A DNA stretch of 64,000 nucleotides from Bostrychus sinensis (taxonomy: Eukaryota > Chordata > Actinopteri > Gobiiformes > Eleotridae). The stretch covers positions 11,791,624 to 11,855,623 of the forward strand of contig CM036242.1 in the NCBI GenBank assembly GCA_020698575.1, in the 5' to 3' direction. Made by a program: the position numbers and the translations under genes. Below, piece by piece: positions 1 through 11,344 of the stretch. The notes below the pieces were generated by a model. It did no database searches. It had not been told where the DNA came from and saw nothing but the letters and a program-made list of their open reading frames with translations. Numbering within the stretch: position 1 is the first letter of the stretch; each line of letters opens with the position of its first letter.

Positions 1-503
1 TGAGAATTTGAAGGAAAAAAATCTGACATGAGATGGTACAACCTTTTTTTTTTTTTTTGTACTTGGCTAAAATACACAAAATGACTCATATTCTCCATAC
101 AAACATGAACACATCATACACCACTTAAAGAGAGAAATTTAGAGGTATTTTACATTTTAATGGTAATGAAAAACAACAACAAAAGGCTATTGGGTGCTGT
201 GGTGTTTGTCATTAGCAGATGTAGCAACTATGCTAAGAAGCTAGCTTATATTTCTATAACCCTCAGGCTTTGAATCATAATTAAAAATAAAATATTATAT
301 CATTATTAAACTTGAAACTATATTATTATTAAACATAAAGCAAAAAAATCCCAATCATGTGCAGCTAATGTGGATTTATTTTAAAAACTTAAACATTTTT
401 GGATCATAATTTAAATCTCTAAATGCCAGTTTATTTACATGAACCATTTTATTGCCTTTTTTAACACACACTACAGTCACTGTTATTTCCTATGGTAGTT
501 ATG
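1..503. other. AT-rich sequence without recognised gene
   Basis: Unique-looking AT-rich sequence with short homopolymers. I see no open frame of note, no RNA gene and no clear repeat end. Confidence 0.5.
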
Positions 504-986
504 CAAAGCTAGGCCAAGGCATAAGCTTAGGGCCCCGAGGCCGCCAGGGGGCCCCCGAGAGTACCTGAACTGTCTATACACATGTTGATTAAAACTAATG
601 TATTATATAATGATAAAAACTGTAATACAAATAAAGAAATTCCTGTTTAATATTTCTACCTTCCTGCTGGCTGATGAGTAATTTTAATGTTTGAACAGCT
701 TCATTTAGGACAGTTATATGTTTTCCCGGCTCTGAGGCCCTTCACTGTGAGTTATTCCTGTGGTAAGCTCAGACTAAGGCAGCGGTAGATTCATTTATAC
801 TTCATATGTGAGACACAAGCTCCTCAAGGACACTGTCTGATGTTGGCAAAACAACTACGCAGCTACCAACGGCTGCGTCACATCTGAGGGATCTGAATCG
901 TCAGTAGTCGTGCACTGGTGGCACTGAAATGATGGGGGCCCCAAGTCAAATTCTGCTTAGGGCCCTGAAGGCTTGGGCCGGTTCTG
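504..986. mobile_element. Degenerate MITE-like element with GGGCCC ends
   Basis: The left end has a GGCCAAGGC then AAGCTTAGGGCCCC motif, and the right end has GGGGCCCC then GGGCCCTGAAGGCTTGGGCC, which reads as an imperfect inverted copy. The interior is AT-rich and has no coding frame. The flanks give no convincing target-site duplication, so the class (possibly hAT) is open. It ends a few bases before the next element. Confidence 0.4.
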
Positions 987-1000
987 TATATATATGTAAG

Positions 1001-1551
1001 TAGACCGATATGGATTTTTTGAGGCCGATGCTGATACCAATATTAACAAAAAAATACCGATATCCCATAAATCGTCCGATACATTATACATTAGGAAAGA
1101 TTATTTTATAGCATTTTTCTTTCTGCTCTTGTTTACATGAATATGGCGTGTACACCCCAGGCCACTTTATTAGACTAAACTTATTTTTAAAATGTTGTAG
1201 AAAGCTGCTTATTGTTCTTTATGCTGATTGTTATGGAGGTTATAGTGGACATTGGTGTCGAGAGTATTATTATATATTTTATGTATTGTATTTATTTATT
1301 TGGAGGATTGCCTGGTGCCAGCATGCTGCAGAGGTCATGCTTGACACTGGCCATAAGAGTACTAAATGTATTGGATGATGGCTGTGTTGTACTTAATCGA
1401 ACTATGGGGGAGTTTAAGGAGTATTTAAAAATTAAATTTGGAGATAATTGTTTTGTGCATTTTGCACATTCACATGGATTATAATTTTTTATTATTGTTG
1501 CTGTTTGTTCCAACGGTCATAGGATTGTGGAACTTTTAATTGTGTAAATAA

Positions 1552-1630
<79 letters not shown>

Positions 1631-2049
1631 ATTTAAGTTTAACTAAATTTGTTTAACTTAAATTTCGTTTAAACTTGCCGTGCAAGTGGAGCATGGAGCA
1701 TACAAAATGCATTTTGAATTATTGTTCTATGAGGTTTTATGGTAAAGAAATAAGTAAAATATTTTTATTGCCGTTTTGAGCTTTTCAGGCCTTGAGAAGG
1801 TGATTTGGGGAGTTTCCTATGAACTGCAGAGTAAAAGCCAAACTGCTGGGAAACACTCTAAGTTGGTGCCAGCGCCCTCTGCTGGACAAATAGCAGAAGG
1901 CCATCATTTGCAAGTAAACAGGTCTTATTCCAGCACACAGTAAAAATGGTACTGTTTATATCGGCCAGATTTAGGCTGGAAACCGATCATTTTCTCAGGG
2001 GCTATATCGGCCGATAATATCGGCCGGCCGATACATCGGCCTCACTCTA
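1001..2049. mobile_element. Non-autonomous hAT-like element
   Basis: The ends are TAGACCGATA at the left and, inverted, TAGAGTGAGGCCGATG at the right. Both subterminal regions carry repeated CCGATA/GGCCGAT words. The flanking 8-mers TATGTAAG (993-1000) and TATGCAAG (2050-2057) differ at one base, as expected of an old 8-bp TSD, which is the hAT hallmark. The interior holds a long TA repeat and a short AT-rich segment with an AATAAA at about 1546, but no transposase. Two overlapping small frames (76 and 90 codons) lie inside and resemble nothing I know. Confidence 0.7.
1554..1627. repeat. (TA)n microsatellite
   Basis: Uninterrupted TA dinucleotide run inside the hAT-like element, directly after an AATAAA. 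Confidence 0.95.
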
Positions 2050-2245
2050 TATGCAAGTAATTACCTCCCACAATACCTGAGTGATTTTTTGTGTGTATTT
2101 TAGCCTCTGAATGACAGGGTTACAGAGGAATCAACAGGATTTCACATTTCTGTAATGCAGTGGCAGTATAATAAAAGTGCTTTTAATGAGTCAATGGGGC
2201 CAAAAATGGCTCTAGAGGGAAGAGGTTTTTTTGTCTAGACAGTGG

Positions 2246-2247
<2 letters not shown>

Positions 2248-2279
<32 letters not shown>
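2248..2279. repeat. Poly(T) tract
   Basis: 32-base T run. It could be the poly(A) tail of a minus-strand retroinsertion, but no retrogene is recognisable beside it. Confidence 0.9.
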
Positions 2280-2280
<1 letters not shown>

Positions 2281-2491
2281 TGTTGATACTAAAATTCCAA
2301 AATTAACAATCACAATAGGCCCTATGCCATCTCTGGGGTCTTTGGCCTAATTAAAAAAATAACCAGCCAAAAATACAATTTAAAAGCCCTAAAAGAGAAG
2401 CAGGTGGGCCTCAGGTTAAGCATAGTGCTCATAATGAATGCCTGTGATGATTGTTTTATAACTATTGTTTTATAGATTTAGCAAGGTTCTT

Positions 2492-2690
2492 AGGTGGTGT
2501 ACACCCTGGACAGGGGCCAGCTGGTCACAGGGCTGACACTGAGCCACACAGACGGATTCACTCTCACATTCATGCACCAGGGGCAATTTAGAGTCACCAG
2601 TTCACCTAACACATGCATAAGTTTGGACGGTGGGAGGAAACCGGAGAGAACCCACGGTAACATGACATGCACATTCCACCCAGAGAGTTT
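2492..2690 (-). mobile_element. L2-type LINE 3' region fragment
   Basis: It carries the string of words common to fish L2-like 3' regions: GTACACCCTGGACAGG, CAATTTAGAGTCACC, ACATGCATAAGTTTGGAC and GGTGGGAGGAAACCGG. The order matches the longer copy at 13851-14236. The sense strand is minus. Neither the 3' terminus nor any coding part is present. Confidence 0.7.
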
Positions 2691-2869
2691 GTGTGCCAAA
2701 AAAGTTATTAAATATAAAAATATGTGACACAATATACCAGTCACATAATATTCTTTAGTAGTTTCAGCTTTTCATCAGTCAGCGAGGCACTTGTTTGCTT
2801 TTCTTTTACAGGTTTCAGAAGTGCAATATGAAAAGAGCATCAATATGTTTTTAACGTACTGGGAATAAA

Positions 2870-2940
2870 TGATTAATAAATCCTCCTGCAAAGTGCTCAC
2901 ATGCCAACGTGGACCCCGTACCCCTGGCTGGGAAACACTA
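2870..2940. mobile_element. Isolated hAT-type right end
   Basis: The segment ends in CTGGGAAACACTA and is preceded by GTGGACCCCGTACCCC. Read inverted this is the TAGTGTTTCCCAGCC type of hAT end seen in many fish elements. A similar end lies at 5667. I could not find the matching left end. Confidence 0.4.
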
Positions 2941-2948
2941 GCCTAAAT

Positions 2949-3576
2949 GGTTGTATATTGTACACGCACTCACTCACATTCTGTTGCCATGAGCCTTCAT
3001 AATTTTTGGCAGCTGTCTCTTTGTCTCACAGTGTGACCACTACACCACCTGTGTCTGTGCTCTGCAGTTGCTTACTGACTCTGTTTTCCTTTGTGTTACT
3101 CTCACCAATGCGCTCTCTATGTGAGCAACCCTTGTGCTGTCTTTCTCACAGGAGGAATCGTGCTTGTGACTATAAGTATTGCTGCTAGTTGATGTAGTTG
3201 AAGGTCATGATGAGTCATACCTGGTAGGTTACATCTGGTATTTAGCTTTCTATCTTCTGCCTACTCATCCTTATTATAGTTTCTGTTTTGTGTAAGAACA
3301 GTGATGTGGTGTGGAGACAGTGGCACTGAGGAAAAGAGGCTATAGGGCCCGATCTTCCGCTTGGCACAAAGACGGAGGTGACTTTGATGCAGCTTTTTGC
3401 GTTTGTGTTCAGAATGTCTCCGCCACCACCACAGGGTGTGTCACTCTACAATAAAGTGGAGGACTGGTCTAAAAGCCAGGCCTGGTGTGGGAGAGATGGG
3501 CATGGAGCTGGTGTCATCAAAGACTCATACAGCAAACATTATTGGAGTCTAACAAAGTGTTATCAGAGAACATCAA

Positions 3577-3577
<1 letters not shown>
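2949..3577. other. No recognised feature
   Basis: Mixed sequence without a supported gene. A 60-codon frame near 3006 is cysteine- and serine-rich by chance composition. Confidence 0.4.

Positions 3578-3623
<46 letters not shown>
3578..3623. repeat. (TAA)n microsatellite
   Basis: About 15 uninterrupted TAA units. They create a poly-Asn run in one frame and poly-Tyr on the other strand, neither of which is coding. Confidence 0.95.
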
Positions 3624-3624
<1 letters not shown>

Positions 3625-4384
3625 TATTTTTAACAGCAAGGGAAAGATGGGGAAGGGGTATTTCCAGCTTCTCCACATGCTCTGCTGCAAATAGCTTTTT
3701 ATCAAAATAACCCTAAACTTAATATTACGTATTTAGGCCATTAAATTTAGTCCTATAATTTTAACATTGATTCCTAAGAGTGAGTGAGATTGGGAAAGGT
3801 ACGGGGCCCCTGTACTCCGTGGGAGTGCTCCTGTCACAGTGTCAAACAGGTGAGGGGCCGGGACGTTGGCCTCATCAGCTCCACTGACTACAGTCCTGTC
3901 TGCCTTTTAGACTGAGCAGCATTTGGCTATTTGCAAACTTTGCACCCTCAAACCCTTCACAGATCATAGATTTGTTTTTATGATCAAGTAGTGGACACGC
4001 AGCTGCTCCGCGGCGCCCCCTGTATCACAGCCACAGACAGGGCAGGGGCACTTCAACAGAGATCTGCTCCATTACTGTCCAGCCTACTCTTTCGAGTTTA
4101 GATCGGGCCCAGAAAAATCCAGCCCGACCCAAGCATTAACATTATTTATATATGTTCATAATGTTAACATTATTAACATTATTAACACATGGCTGCTGTC
4201 CGTGGTGCTGAAAATCTAAAGACAAAAAAAAAAGAAAAAAGAAAAAAAGATTGAAACTGTTTATTGTAAACTACGCTTGTATGTCAGCCGTGCCTGGCGC
4301 CCAGACAGAGCCTGAGGAAGTGAAGCTGGGGCACGTACGCCTTGTGCACAGAGGACACCGCTGTCAGGCCAGGACGAGATGGTG
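3624..4384. other. No recognised gene
   Basis: Contains GGGCCCGATCT near 3348 (outside to the left) and AGATCGGGCCC near 4102. These could be worn inverted ends of one element, but too little matches to call it. Confidence 0.3.
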
Positions 4385-4470
4385 AAAATGGTGTATAGCT
4401 CTGTTTCCACTAATTTCTGACAGCAATTTTTCATTTTGTAATAAAATGTCATCACACAAATTTTTTTAAG
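4385..4470 (-). mobile_element. TTAA-ended MITE family B, partial copy
   Basis: The reverse complement matches the left part of the family B copy at 12169: TATAGCTCTGTTTC, CATTTTGTAA and AAAATGTCATCA words occur in the same order. Only this end survives. Confidence 0.5.
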
Positions 4471-4840
4471 GAAGTTAAGAAAGCTTTTTTTTTCTGTTTC
4501 TAAAAGCTTTTTTTTCTCTGTTTCAATTTCAGCACCACAGAGCTGTACTGTGCTGGTCTCTTTAGCTGTTTCTTAATGGCACCAGGTGTAGTAAGTAATT
4601 ATTGAAAATATCTTCTTTTAGTCACATAATGTTTTTAACCTTTGTGCTCCCCTCAGATTTTGTACCCTTTTGTGACCCTTGTGTACAAAAATGTAGTCTT
4701 AAACTACTATAAAATCATCATATGTCTGCTTTTTTTATATAAATCTCTTAAACTATGTGAAATCTTCCCAAAACTACCAAACATTAAATCATTTTAAACA
4801 CTAGTTTCATTATATGCAGTTTGAAAAAAAATGTATAACA

Positions 4841-4870
4841 AAATAAATAAATAAATAAATAAATAAAAAT
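4841..4870. repeat. (AAAT)n microsatellite
   Basis: Short AAAT tetranucleotide run in A-rich sequence. Confidence 0.85.
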
Positions 4871-4974
4871 AATGCTAAAGCTTAATAATTTCCAAATAGT
4901 AAACAGTCGGGGTTGGGCCTTCGGTGGTGATTAGAACCTTGGATGTGTCCAAGATGAGGAGAAAAATTGAAAAA

Positions 4975-5203
4975 TACACAGCAAATATCATTATTGTCAT
5001 TAGTCAAAATGACTTGAATTCAGATTATTAATCTTGATTTGAGTAATTGTTTACTAGTTTGGATTTATTTAATATTAGACTAGATTATCTGACTTGTTTT
5101 AAGTTATTTCTGTCTTGTTACAAGCATTTTTACTTATTTCAAGCAAAATGATCTTTTATTCAAGTCATTTTAACTACTGCCGATATTGATTTTTTGCAGT
5201 GTA
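4975..5203. mobile_element. 229-bp foldback MITE with TA ends
   Basis: Begins TACACAGCAAATATC and ends GATTTTTTGCAGTGTA, so the two ends are imperfect inverted copies. Pairing continues inward for about 110 bases through AAAATGACTTGAAT and GATTATCTGACTTG words, so the whole element can fold into one hairpin. TA at each border would fit a Tc1/mariner-type target. It has no coding capacity. Confidence 0.65.
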
Positions 5204-5465
5204 GCGACAGATACTTTCTTTGAAAATCTTGGTAGCAAAAATGGCTCCACTGACATCTATTACATTTTTTTTTAATCCCACTGACACTGCAGTGTAAAAC
5301 AACGCTGAAATGTCAGAATTTCATTTTGAGGAAAACTTGTGAAATTTGACATTTTTACTGTTTTTCACCAGATTCAACCTTTTTCTCATTGTAGGCCCCT
5401 CTGGCAATCACAAGGCTATATAATATATTATGGGAACAATACATGGATTTCATGCATCCACCGAC

Positions 5466-5667
5466 CTGGTTTAGTCCTGGTTTAGTCCTGGTTTAGTCCC
5501 TGTTTTATCCTTCTTTAGTGTTGCATCCCTTTGTATAGTCCTGGGTTAGTCCTGTTTAGGTTCATTTTAGTCTTTGAAAGCCATAAATGATCAAACAACT
5601 CCACGTACCCCCTGCAATGTGCTCGCATACCTCTAGGGGTCCTCAAACCTCTGGATGGGAAACACTG
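5466..5667. mobile_element. hAT-type right end plus 11-bp tandem repeat
   Basis: Three copies of an 11-bp unit (CTGGTTTAGTC) sit at 5466-5498. The segment ends GGGAAACACTG after CCTCTAGGGGTCCTCAAACC. Inverted, this reads CAGTGTTTCCC, a hAT-type end. The left end was not located. Confidence 0.45.
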
Positions 5668-5799
5668 ACCTAGAGGAAGACCACAGTGAAAGATGACATG
5701 AAGCTGGTTGAAGAGAAGAGGAACGGATTAGCCAGAACTGCTGAAAGTAGAAAGAAAAAACATCCTCCCCACTGCATACTTCCATCACAAAAAACACAA

Positions 5800-6110
5800 A
5801 TATTGTTTTGAAGCCTGTCTCATTTCAGACTACATGGAATTTTTTGAGGGCACAAATGTCAAGAGGTGCAGCATATTCCTGCGGTGAGGTCTGGAAACCA
5901 CTTAGGCAGCGGTGTCAGATTTGCATTCCAATGACTGCGATGGCTTTATTAATAATTCAAATGAGTTCAAGACATCGCACAAACAATGGCGTACAGCTCC
6001 TGTTGCTATGTGACAGATGAATAGAGCTTTGTTTGTTTTATAGATCCTGTGGATGGCTATAAAAAATGTGTTGGTTTTAAAGGAAAAGGCCATTCTGTTC
6101 TGCCTGTGTA
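5800..6110. promoter_or_regulatory. Candidate conserved non-coding element
   Basis: Unique mid-GC sequence free of recognised repeats, with closely spaced words typical of vertebrate enhancers: GATTTGCATTCC (octamer-like), ATTAATAATTCAAATGAG, and ACAAACAATGGCG (SOX/FOX-like). It is an inference from composition; conservation was not tested. Confidence 0.25.
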
Positions 6111-6350
6111 CTTGAAAAAAACAAACGGAGGGATTATTTGTTTATGTCATCATCATTACAAGCACTCCACCAACTGGAGTTACAAATGACAATGGGCTTA
6201 TTCTAGACAACGACTAATGCACCGCAACTTTGCAGACAGCCAAGAGAAAGGGAGGAAGGTGATGAGAGTTCTCTTACACTGGTCGTTTTAACAGACTGAA
6301 AATGGAGAAGTAATGAACAAGTCAGTCTAGCATGGATTTAAAAGCATTCC

Positions 6351-6475
6351 TGTGTGGCTCAGTGGTGGAGCTGTGGTGCATACGCAGGGCGAACACCGGG
6401 GTGGGTTCAAGTCCGGCTCTTCCCGCGCTCCCCCTGATTTCCCACTATACTCTGTCCAATTAATAAAACCAAAGA
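6351..6475 (+). mobile_element. tRNA-derived SINE fragment
   Basis: A box-like TGGCTCAGTGG at 6355 and a near-consensus B box GGTTCAAGTCC at 6404, about 39 bases apart, mark a tRNA-like head. A CTCTTCCCGC then CACTATACTCTGTCC tail matches the piece at 7975-8050. No clean cloverleaf or CCA end is present, so this is a SINE rather than a tRNA gene. Confidence 0.65.
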
Positions 6476-6924
6476 GAGTAAAAAAGGTGTTTCAGAGTAT
6501 CAAACATGCTAGGTAACTGTGTTTTACCAGGAAACTTTGGCAATGTCTTGACTGTGGTTCCAGTGTGGTTTGGTTGCTATTGAAGCTAAACACTTAAATG
6601 TATTGTTTAGATCAGCTATTCCCAAAGTCAAGACTGTCGTGGCCCCCTTAAAGTTCTGAAAATCCCTCGCGGACCCCCAACAATAAAACTTCCCTCTATT
6701 CAAAACACTCTGCCGTGCTTTTTTAAAATATTTTAATTTTTTTATAAAAACATTACAAAAACACTGATTACTGACTAAAAGTTGTCGTAAAGTAATATTT
6801 TAAAACAAATATACAGCTGTAATTAATTGCGCATGTGTATACACTATGTTTATGTAGTCCGGCATTAGCGCCGCGTTAGCGGTGTTAACATCGTAGCGCG
6901 GGCAGCCTGACTTCGAAGAGCACA

Positions 6925-7113
6925 ATGGTTGAGGAAAACCATGAACCAGGCGGTCACAAAAGGAAAGTGTACCAGAGGAGGAGAAAAACTGTAGAAGAGC
7001 AGAATAAAACCCGTGTAGTTATTGGCGATTCCTTCAAAGGACGGCATGCGCTGTAGGAACAGAAAGGGCTTCAGACGATGCATTGGTCGCCAAGTTTCTG
7101 TTGGACAGGTTCG
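6925..7113 (+). pseudogene. Exon-like remnant inside the hAT-like element
   Basis: An ATG at 6925 opens a 43-codon frame beginning MVEENHEPGGHKRKVYQRRR, rich in basic residues, which ends in TAG. One base-shift further on, another frame gives DDALVAKFLLDRFV up to an AG/GTTCGT that could be a splice donor. FLLDR-type endings of first exons occur in uncharacterised fish transposon-related proteins, as I recall them. I infer the first exon of an autonomous relative, broken by a frameshift. Alternatively it is a captured host exon. The product is not identified. Confidence 0.35.
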
Positions 7114-7567
7114 TTTATCTTATCATTTGAAAAAAATGCCTTTTTTCTTTATCTGTTGAGCCTTTTCAACTGTACAGCAGTCAGTTTGCTAATGCTACCA
7201 ATAGCAGAAGTACATATATTTGTGCTCACATTTAGGGACTGTGCATGTGACTGGGTCTGTGTGGGGAACTAGGTCAAAGGTCGCGCAAACAAACAATGCA
7301 GGTCTAGGTTTAGGTGAATCTCTGCTGATGCCGGCTGTAAACAAACACTCGTGTTCCAACGCTCGTGCACGTCGCTGTGGAGGAGTTCCTTGGAAAGGAA
7401 CAGTGAAGGGCGGGGCCTGACGCATGCGCGTTATTCAAAAAAGGACAAACAGTCGCTGATTTCTCAGCAGTCGAAAAAAATCCTCCCTAATATCTTTAAT
7501 ATTTTCATTCACTTTTTATATTTTTGTATGTTTTATTTGTTTTTATGAACCAAAACCATGTGTCTGA

Positions 7568-7628
<61 letters not shown>
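7568..7628. repeat. (AAT)n microsatellite
   Basis: About 20 AAT units near the right end of the hAT-like element. Confidence 0.95.
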
Positions 7629-7974
7629 GAAATAAAAATAGAAATATAGACAGCCTCTGGGGGCCCCCCTGTAGTACCTTCGCGGACCCCCAGGGGGCCC
7701 CGGACCCCACTTTGGGAACCACTGGTTTAGATGATAAAGAATCTTCATTCAGCTAAAAATCGGAAATGGACTGAAAAAACACACAAAATGCTAAAGTTTT
7801 CTCAAATAAAAATATATTGTTTTTGTAAATAAAAAGGCAAAATTAAATAAGACAGAAATATAAAATATGTCAAAAGCAAAACTACCCTATTAGCACTAGC
7901 TGTTTGTGGTTCACAGCCTTAAACTCATAAATTAGAAACAGTGGCAGAGTAGGCAGCACATAAACAGACCGACT

Positions 7975-8050
7975 ACAGCTCTTCCCGTTTCCCATTTCCT
8001 GTCAATTCTCCACTGTCCTGCCGAATAATAGCCAAAAAGACCCTAAATAC
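7975..8050 (+). mobile_element. tRNA-SINE tail fragment
   Basis: GCTCTTCCCGTTTCCC, then TTCTCCACTGTCCTGCC and AATAGCCAAAAAG, parallel the tail of the SINE at 6351-6475. The tRNA-like head is missing. Confidence 0.45.
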
Positions 8051-8620
8051 ACCGCATTACAACTTGGACAGTCTAGCAGGAAACATAGTCAGTGCTGAAA
8101 TGGTCACTTTTTATCTTTTGGGCTGTTATTTTGCTATCAATTGAAGATGAATGAACAAAATGAAAAGATTTTTTCAAAAGGTCCAGAGTTCATGTTTGTA
8201 GTTTTTTTATATATATATGAAGTTGTTTACGTGTCAGATGCTAAACCTGATGCTGCTGACTAATATCTGTCTCATTTTGGTGGAATCAGGCAACTTTTCT
8301 ACTTTCATTGACCCTGTCCCAGTGCCTACAAAGTGCACATTTTCTGAAAGTACATGAAGTGCTTGAGTGCAGAAAAGTCCAGGCAGGGCTTCACATTAGC
8401 TCTAGCCAATCTGCTGTATGCTGGTAGACTTCCATGGCTAGTTACTCTCACAAGCCAAATCCTGCTGCTATGTTTGAGACACCTTTTCGAGACCAATTTA
8501 ATACATAGTCATTTTTCATAATTAAAGTAAAAAAAACAACTATAAATAACGATACTATTTATTCTGTCTCTGTAAACCTATTTTCTAATTATTTGATAAA
8601 TCCCTGTCTATAAATGAAAC

Positions 8621-8621
<1 letters not shown>
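8051..8621. other. No recognised feature
   Basis: AT-rich unique sequence with no gene, RNA or repeat signal that I can support. Confidence 0.4.

Positions 8622-8666
<45 letters not shown>
8622..8666. repeat. (TA)n microsatellite
   Basis: Dinucleotide TA run of about 22 units. Confidence 0.95.
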
Positions 8667-8669
<3 letters not shown>

Positions 8670-8708
8670 TACACATAAAACCAAGTTCTGCATTTTTAAG
8701 CCTATAGT

Positions 8709-9778
8709 TAGGGTGACCACCTCAAAAAGTACTAAAAGTGGGACAAGCTGAGCAATTTGGTGGGACAAAGTGGGACGGACTCGAGAAATAAATGTTTTGA
8801 TATAGAAATCTATATTATCAACTTACTGGGATACAGGTTGCTTCAGTTTAGGGCCAATAAAACATATGATGTGCTATTTTTATCCCCAAAACACACATTT
8901 TGAAAAGTGATGTCTTAACTGAGACTTTATTCATTGGGATAAAAAAAAAAAAATCAAAACAATCCAACAGCAGGCCAGCAACACACCAACTCCAACCATC
9001 AAAATGGGACGCTCACAAATATTTATTCTACATTTTACACAAGGAATACTGACTTTACTGTGTTGTTCTTAACTTTATTCATTCTTTTTTATAAGATCCC
9101 AAGATGAACACCACTGAAAAAGTGGAACATTATCTTATAAGCCTATAGTATGCTATAAAAGAAATAGAAAAACATTTGAACTAATTAAATTGTGGCTAGT
9201 GAAAACACTATTTGGCCAGTAACTTCTGAAAAAGACTTGCCACAGTTGCCAGGGTTGTTAAAAATGATTGGAGCGGTGCACACTTCTTGGTAACTCGTGT
9301 TATGAAAGTCACGAAGTAAAAACATTTAATAGAGGGGACAGTGCTGTCTTTTAGCACTGTTTGCTAAACTGCTGCTGGATTTATCTGAAAGCTAACAAAA
9401 GCTGATAAGTGGATCAATTTGCCACAGAAAGATCAGACGTGTCTAACGTTTTAACAGAGTTGGACAATAGGCACATTTATTTACATTTTCAGTTCAGTTG
9501 TTAAACCACGCCTTTTCATTTTTGACAATTAACGCTCGCTGCTAAGTTGCAAAGAAACAAACACAGTGTTGTTTGAAAACATGAAATCAACGAAATGCAT
9601 TGTGGGTGATATGCAAAGTTTGCTCAGACCCTCACTTGCTGGAGGTGTGCAGTGAAGTGCGTAGTAAAGTGTGGTTTCAAACATTGAAGAGAATTGGGAA
9701 ACACTACACTTGTCCCCCTTGTTAATGTGCATTTGAAGGGCACAAGTGCACAAGTGTGACTTTTGGGACACGGCCACT
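8709..9778. other. Possible hAT remnant, otherwise unannotated
   Basis: TAGGGTGACCA at 8709 followed by AAAGTGGGACAAGC and GTGGGACAAAGTGGGAC resembles the start of a hAT family. No matching right end was found. The rest has no gene. Confidence 0.3.
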
Positions 9779-10109
9779 GAACCGTTTCGAAATGTGATGA
9801 CTAAAGAAGTTGTTGCAGGGTATAAAAAGCCCCCTGTCTCTCCCCTCGGTGTATCTCAGCAAAAAGGCAGCCTTGCAAGAATGGGAGCACCGACCTGATG
9901 TTCCTGGAAGTCTTGGGTCTTGCAACAAAGTGACATAGCAGCGGCCAAAAAGCGGAGCAAACCTTTATACGGATAAGAGCCAAGCCAAGTGAGGGGTGAC
10001 ACACAAGTCAGCCATTTTTTTTTTACAAGAGTGCTTTACTCTGAAATATATGGGGTTGGAAATGCTACCACAACAGCAAAGAAAGAAGCAAAGATGCATA
10101 GTTCCTTAA
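9779..10109 (+). mobile_element. TTAA-ended MITE family A, partial copy
   Basis: Shares with the copies at 38243, 51815 and 60017 the order GTGATG, GTTGTTGCAGGGTATAAA, CACCGACC, GAAGTC, then AGTGCTTTACTC, and ends GTTCCTTAA. The left terminus is eroded. A 68-codon minus-strand frame overlaps it and is not a gene. Confidence 0.55.
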
Positions 10110-11344
10110 AATAGGAAATGTAGCTAACATGGCTAATCCTGTACACTAAAAATCTGTTTCTTTCTGCTGCTTTCTGTTTGTCAGACCAGGGGCAGTATTT
10201 ATGTCAGTCCATTATAAGAGTTTACAGTAGGATCCGGATGTTATTACACTGGAGTTGATGGTGTGATTTCTCTCATTATTACTGCTCTGTAGGTGTACCG
10301 TTTTATTACTGCAGAGCTTGTTTCTTTGTTCTGTGCTCTTTCCCAAGGCCATTTAGACACATGGTGAAAGATATGAGAGAATTTGAAAACGAACAGTTTT
10401 TGTGAGTCACGTCGCATGCCTTAACACCTGCACCGGTGGCTGTCATTTTTTAATTCGATTTTTAGAAGTTTGCTCTCATAAAATCCTAAAATTGTCTACT
10501 TTTTCTACTTTTTTTTTTCCTTTCTTTTTTTTAATGGCTGTATTGTTCATGCTGCCAAATCTGAGCTCTAATGGAATAAAGGACGAGGGAATTGTAATCA
10601 TTCGTACACTAAATAAGCAGGCTGTCTACTTTAGCCCATTCAGAAAGCACATGTATTTTTAGCGCATTACATTAATTCATCTACAATCGCTATGACTGTG
10701 AAGCGTTTACAGATAAGACCAGCATGGTAGAAATATGCATTGAGTACAGCTAGAAATCTGGCTTTGATTGAGCAGGAGAGACCCCATAATGTTTCTGGCT
10801 GTTAACCTGTTAACCTGTCTCCTTAACCACTAGTAAGCAGAACACTGTACATGCAGCAGAACAATGAACACCATTATCCAGGTGCTGTAGGTGGCTTTAA
10901 GAGAAATTCCAATGACTCCAATCATAATAGAAGAAGTAAGGCTAAGTAAATTGATTTTCTCTACCTGCAAACTCTCAATGGGCCTCATTCATGAACCTTT
11001 CTTAGAGCAAATTTGTACTTAAGCCCTTCTTAGGTGGATTTTTGGCATTTACCAATTTTTTCCTAATTGAAAACTGTTCTTCTGCAAGAACAAATCCAAA
11101 AACAGGTAAGAGGATATTCAGAGGTTTTATAATTTTATCAGACCCCAAAGGAAACAAAAAACATAAATTTCAATCTGATTGTAGATTCCTTTGTAGACTG
11201 TTTTTTTATTTTATTTTATTTTTTACAAATTATTCACTATAATAATATTTTTTAAAAGAAAAACAGTGATCATTGGTGAAATAGACCAGGTATAAACTTA
11301 CAACAGACTTCATTCTTGCTGCAGATTTGAGCTGTGACAGTCTC
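10110..11344. other. No recognised gene
   Basis: Mostly AT-rich unique sequence. Two frames of 86 and 66 codons have low-complexity or unremarkable translations. No repeat ends were recognised. Confidence 0.4.

Larger units (their letters stand above)
6613..7724. mobile_element. Non-autonomous hAT-like element, perfect 8-bp TSD
   Basis: The right end, inverted, reads CAGTGGTTCCCAAAGTGG, and the left end is its mutated partner CAGCTATTCCCAAAGTC. GTTTAGAT occurs immediately outside both ends (6605-6612 and 7725-7732), a perfect 8-bp TSD. GGGGGCCCC and GCGGACCCCC words lie just inside both termini. The interior contains a CpG-rich, exon-like stretch (6925-7113) and an AAT microsatellite. No complete transposase remains. 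Confidence 0.85.

Noticed and set aside
1148..1484. Two overlapping frames inside the hAT-like element as a transposase remnant
   Set aside because: No hAT dimerisation or DDE motif is visible and the frames are short.
3006..3188. Small cysteine-rich protein gene
   Set aside because: 60 codons without signal, intron or repeat conservation; likely chance.
6355..6414. tRNA gene
   Set aside because: A and B boxes are present but no complete cloverleaf; a SINE-type tail follows and a second copy of the tail occurs nearby.
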